Positions 41,309-42,871 of a stretch of 42,871 nt of DNA are shown here, in pieces. A program made the translations under genes and the position numbers. How positions within the stretch are numbered: the stretch's first letter is position 1; the number at the start of each line of letters is the position of its first letter. The notes beneath the pieces were generated by a model. That model saw nothing but the letters and a program-made list of their open reading frames with translations, was not told where the DNA came from and ran no database searches. The DNA comes from G963674505 sp964575975 (lineage in GTDB: Bacteria; Desulfobacterota; Desulfobacteria; Desulfobacterales; SKZT01), in NCBI GenBank assembly GCA_964575975.1, contig CAZNTU010000022.1:1-42871 (forward strand). The letters run 5' to 3'.

Positions 41309-42223
41309 ATGACCATGAACAAAGACAGGCGGCCGAGGACCAGTATCGTCAGGGGAGAAAGCCTCGACCGGAAAAACAGGAAAATCGAATGGGCGCGGCT
41401 TGAACACGATTCTCCCAACGGAATCGTGTTCGCGCCCCCTCTGATCGGGGGAAGCTTCGCCCAGCAACTTAACCTTTTGCGGTGGCTCGGCCGCTTTCGT
41501 TTCGACGTTCTTTCGTTCAATTATTCCGGCCACGGGAAGTCCACGGACAAGTTCTCCCTGAGGACAAGCCTGGAGAACACCTTGGACATGGCATCGGCGT
41601 TTCTCCCTGAAAGCCGGGAACACGGGCCGCCTCTGGCGGGTTTCGCCGGATGCTACTCCGCCATTCCGCTCCTTTTCGCCGCTTGCAAGCTGGGAGAGCC
41701 CTTCGAACGCATCGTGCTGATCAATCCCCTGATCCGCCTCGGACCGTTTTCGGTCCTGAAATCGTTTTTCGCATACTACCTAACCCTTTGGGCGAACCCG
41801 GACTCCAAGAGGAACCTCGCCGAAGCCTTGCACCGATACGTCGATTTTCTGTTCCCCGAAGTGGAAAAGGACAGGGAAACCTTCGGTGCGTTGAAACGGC
41901 ATCGGACAAGCCTGGGGGAGGTCCTGTTCGATTTTTTCCTCTTCAGTCCGCTAAGAGGGGTGACTCTTTCCGACACCCGAGTGCTCTGTCTGTACGCCAG
42001 ACAGGACCGGATACTCGACGTCTACGCGAAGAGGAGCGACCACTACGAAAGCGCCGTCCGAAAAGTCTGCCCCCTGGCCCGGTTCATGCCAGTGGACGAC
42101 GATCATTTCCTCCGCTCCGAACAAAGCCGCCGAAAAGCCCGCAAAGCCATCTCCGAATTCCTCTCCGCCCCGGAAAAAACAGCGACCGCCCAAAAGAGAG
42201 TGCTAAGTTCGGACAGACGGTAG
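41309..42223 (+). CDS. Alpha/beta hydrolase with a probable Cys nucleophile
   Basis: This encodes 304 residues. Seen: the oxyanion segment APPLIGGSFAQQLNLLRWLG, strand-turn FDVLSFNYSGHGKST, the elbow region AGFAGCYSAIPLL (about 110-122), the acid loop YARQDRILD and the His loop VDDDHFLRSE. So a fold and an acid-His pair are present, but the elbow has no GxSxG; the aligned nucleophile would be Cys115 (A-G-C-Y-S), as in dienelactone-hydrolase-type Cys enzymes, or the protein may be inactive as an esterase. The C-terminal 40 residues are basic and likely flexible. Two Met codons near the start leave it open by 2 residues. Confidence 0.75.
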   Translation: MTMNKDRRPRTSIVRGESLDRKNRKIEWARLEHDSPNGIVFAPPLIGGSFAQQLNLLRWLGRFRFDVLSFNYSGHGKSTDKFSLRTSLENTLDMASAFLPESREHGPPLAGFAGCYSAIPLLFAACKLGEPFERIVLINPLIRLGPFSVLKSFFAYYLTLWANPDSKRNLAEALHRYVDFLFPEVEKDRETFGALKRHRTSLGEVLFDFFLFSPLRGVTLSDTRVLCLYARQDRILDVYAKRSDHYESAVRKVCPLARFMPVDDDHFLRSEQSRRKARKAISEFLSAPEKTATAQKRVLSSDRR

Positions 42224-42244
42224 CGCCGCCTTCCACGGCGGCGC
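42223..42244 (+). terminator. GC-rich hairpin after the hydrolase gene, weak terminator candidate
   Basis: gcgccgcc (42223-42230) pairs with ggcggcgc (42237-42244) around a 6-nt loop, directly at the hydrolase stop codon. There is no proper U-run after it (ggttccgcttt), so it is only a weak or Rho-assisted terminator candidate. Confidence 0.4.
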
Positions 42245-42311
42245 GGTTCCGCTTTAAGACCGGACTCGGCGCTGCTCCATTGTCTCTCATATTTTAGAAA
42301 ACATCTTTCTT

Positions 42312-42341
42312 TTGACACAAGCCCGAATCGGAGTTTAGAAT
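42312..42341 (+). promoter_or_regulatory. Sigma70 promoter of the Rpn-type nuclease gene
   Basis: A perfect TTGACA (42312-42317), an 18-nt spacer and TAGAAT (42336-42341). The start site would be about 70 nt before the AUG at 42421, with GGAGG in between. The region 42245-42420 contains no other feature. Confidence 0.65.
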
Positions 42342-42420
42342 AGGTTGACGACACCTTGGGCGGATATTCGGGCGCACGGGCCGAAAACGGGCTTTCCATC
42401 TTTCCGGAGGCAAAAGCGAA

Positions 42421-42871
42421 ATGGACGAAAAGACCCCGAACGCGGAAAACGACACGGGAAAACAAGACTACGATTCTCCCTGGAAAAAAATACTCGAGAC
42501 GTATTTCCGGGACTTCATGCACCTTTTCTTTCCGGAAATGGCGAGCGAGGTCGACTGGTCGAAGGGGCATCGGTTTTTGGACAAGGAGCTTCGGCAAATC
42601 GCCAAGGACTCCGAACTGGGACGAAGATTCGCCGACGCGCTCGCCGAAATCCATCGCCTGGACGGAGCGGACCAGTGGCTGCTGACGCACGTCGAAATCC
42701 AGGGGCAAAGGCAGAGCGGTTTCCCCAAGCGCATGTACGTCTACAACTACAGGGGATTCGACCGTTTCGACCGGAAAGTGATCCGCCTGGCCGTCCTGGC
42801 AGACGACAACCCCTCCTGGAGACCCGACCATTTCAGCTACGAGCTTTGGGGTTGCAAGGCCGGCCTGTGGT
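42421..42871 (+). CDS. Rpn/YhgA-like PD-(D/E)XK nuclease (putative transposase family), 3' end cut by window
   Basis: About 150 residues are visible and the frame is open to the window end. GGAGG lies upstream of the ATG. Seen: SPWKKILETYFRDFMHLFFPEMASEVDW, FLDKELRQI, and the nuclease core LLTHVEIQGQRQSGFPKRMYVYNYR followed by DNPSWRPDHFSYELWGC. The E-x-Q in HVEIQGQ takes the place of the ExK catalytic pair, as is usual in the family of proteins annotated as Rpn recombination-promoting nuclease or putative transposase. These are often multi-copy in Desulfobacterota and cyanobacteria. No transposon ends are seen here. GTP-binding or other domains are not visible. Confidence 0.82.
   Translation, partial: MDEKTPNAENDTGKQDYDSPWKKILETYFRDFMHLFFPEMASEVDWSKGHRFLDKELRQIAKDSELGRRFADALAEIHRLDGADQWLLTHVEIQGQRQSGFPKRMYVYNYRGFDRFDRKVIRLAVLADDNPSWRPDHFSYELWGCKAGLW

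Noticed and set aside
40178..41623. N-terminal extension of the radical SAM frame to 41623
   Set aside because: It is antisense to the HD, DUF4389 and hydrolase genes, all of which have strong ribosome sites and conserved motifs; MKVLLVYPYF at 40177 is the normal family start.
42421..42871. Active insertion sequence at the window end
   Set aside because: The protein is of the Rpn nuclease type often labelled transposase; no terminal inverted repeats or target duplication are seen, though the downstream end lies outside the window.

Overview
The window looks like a chromosomal scaffold from a diderm, LPS-making bacterium, most likely of the Desulfobacterota (former Deltaproteobacteria) or a related lineage. 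The reasons are the gene order lysS-lolC-lolD-bamA-skp-lpxD-fabZ-lpxA-lpxI-gfo/idh-lpxB, the use of LpxI rather than LpxH, the DHH-CBS-nucleotidyltransferase fusion, and RecD2. This is from recalled family knowledge, not a search. Three runs of exactly 100 N suggest a draft or metagenome-derived scaffold.

Layout. 1-1700: end of an alpha/beta hydrolase gene and a coiled-coil PD-(D/E)XK nuclease-like gene. 1817-1994 (-): tRNA-Val(CAC) with its own promoter and terminator. 1986-4382 (-): trpS-scpA-scpB. 4383-4934: intergenic, with a nested inverted repeat. 4935-8007 (-): a large tRNA nucleotidyltransferase and a gamma-glutamylcyclotransferase-like gene. 8389-10897 (+): pilC and a PilS-like kinase with no pilR or pilA beside them. 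11087-31441 (+): about 20 kb of tightly packed outer-membrane genes: lysS, lipoprotein release (lolCD), OMP assembly (bamA, skp), lipid A synthesis (lpxD, fabZ, lpxA, lpxI, a Gfo/Idh oxidoreductase, lpxB, a DUF374/LpxJ-type acyltransferase), LPS export (msbA, lptF, lptG) and core assembly (waaA, lpxK, waaF). Several genes overlap by 4-8 nt, so this probably acts as one envelope-biogenesis operon or a few nested ones.

31442-33469: an apparent small RNA unit with promoter and strong terminator, converging on a zinc-ribbon/TM/AMIN-domain gene, plus two short doubtful ORFs. 33529-37932 (-): an ADP-forming acyl-CoA synthetase, the C-terminus of a radical SAM/SPASM-like protein and recD2, all damaged by N gaps. 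38020-38220 (-): a cold-shock protein with a strong promoter and a leader of about 130 nt. 38492-42223: a B12-binding radical SAM protein with a TPR-like tail, divergent from an HD-domain hydrolase, a DUF4389 membrane protein and an alpha/beta hydrolase whose nucleophile appears to be Cys. 42421-end: an Rpn/PD-(D/E)XK-type nuclease, cut by the window edge.

The least ordinary items are the candidate ncRNA at 31526-31731, the zinc-ribbon-AMIN fusion, the extra N-terminal domain on BamA, the lipid A operon content (Gfo/Idh without its aminotransferase partner, DUF374 acyltransferase, embedded lptFG) and the radical SAM/HD/DUF4389/Cys-hydrolase neighbourhood. No mobile element, CRISPR array or prophage was seen.
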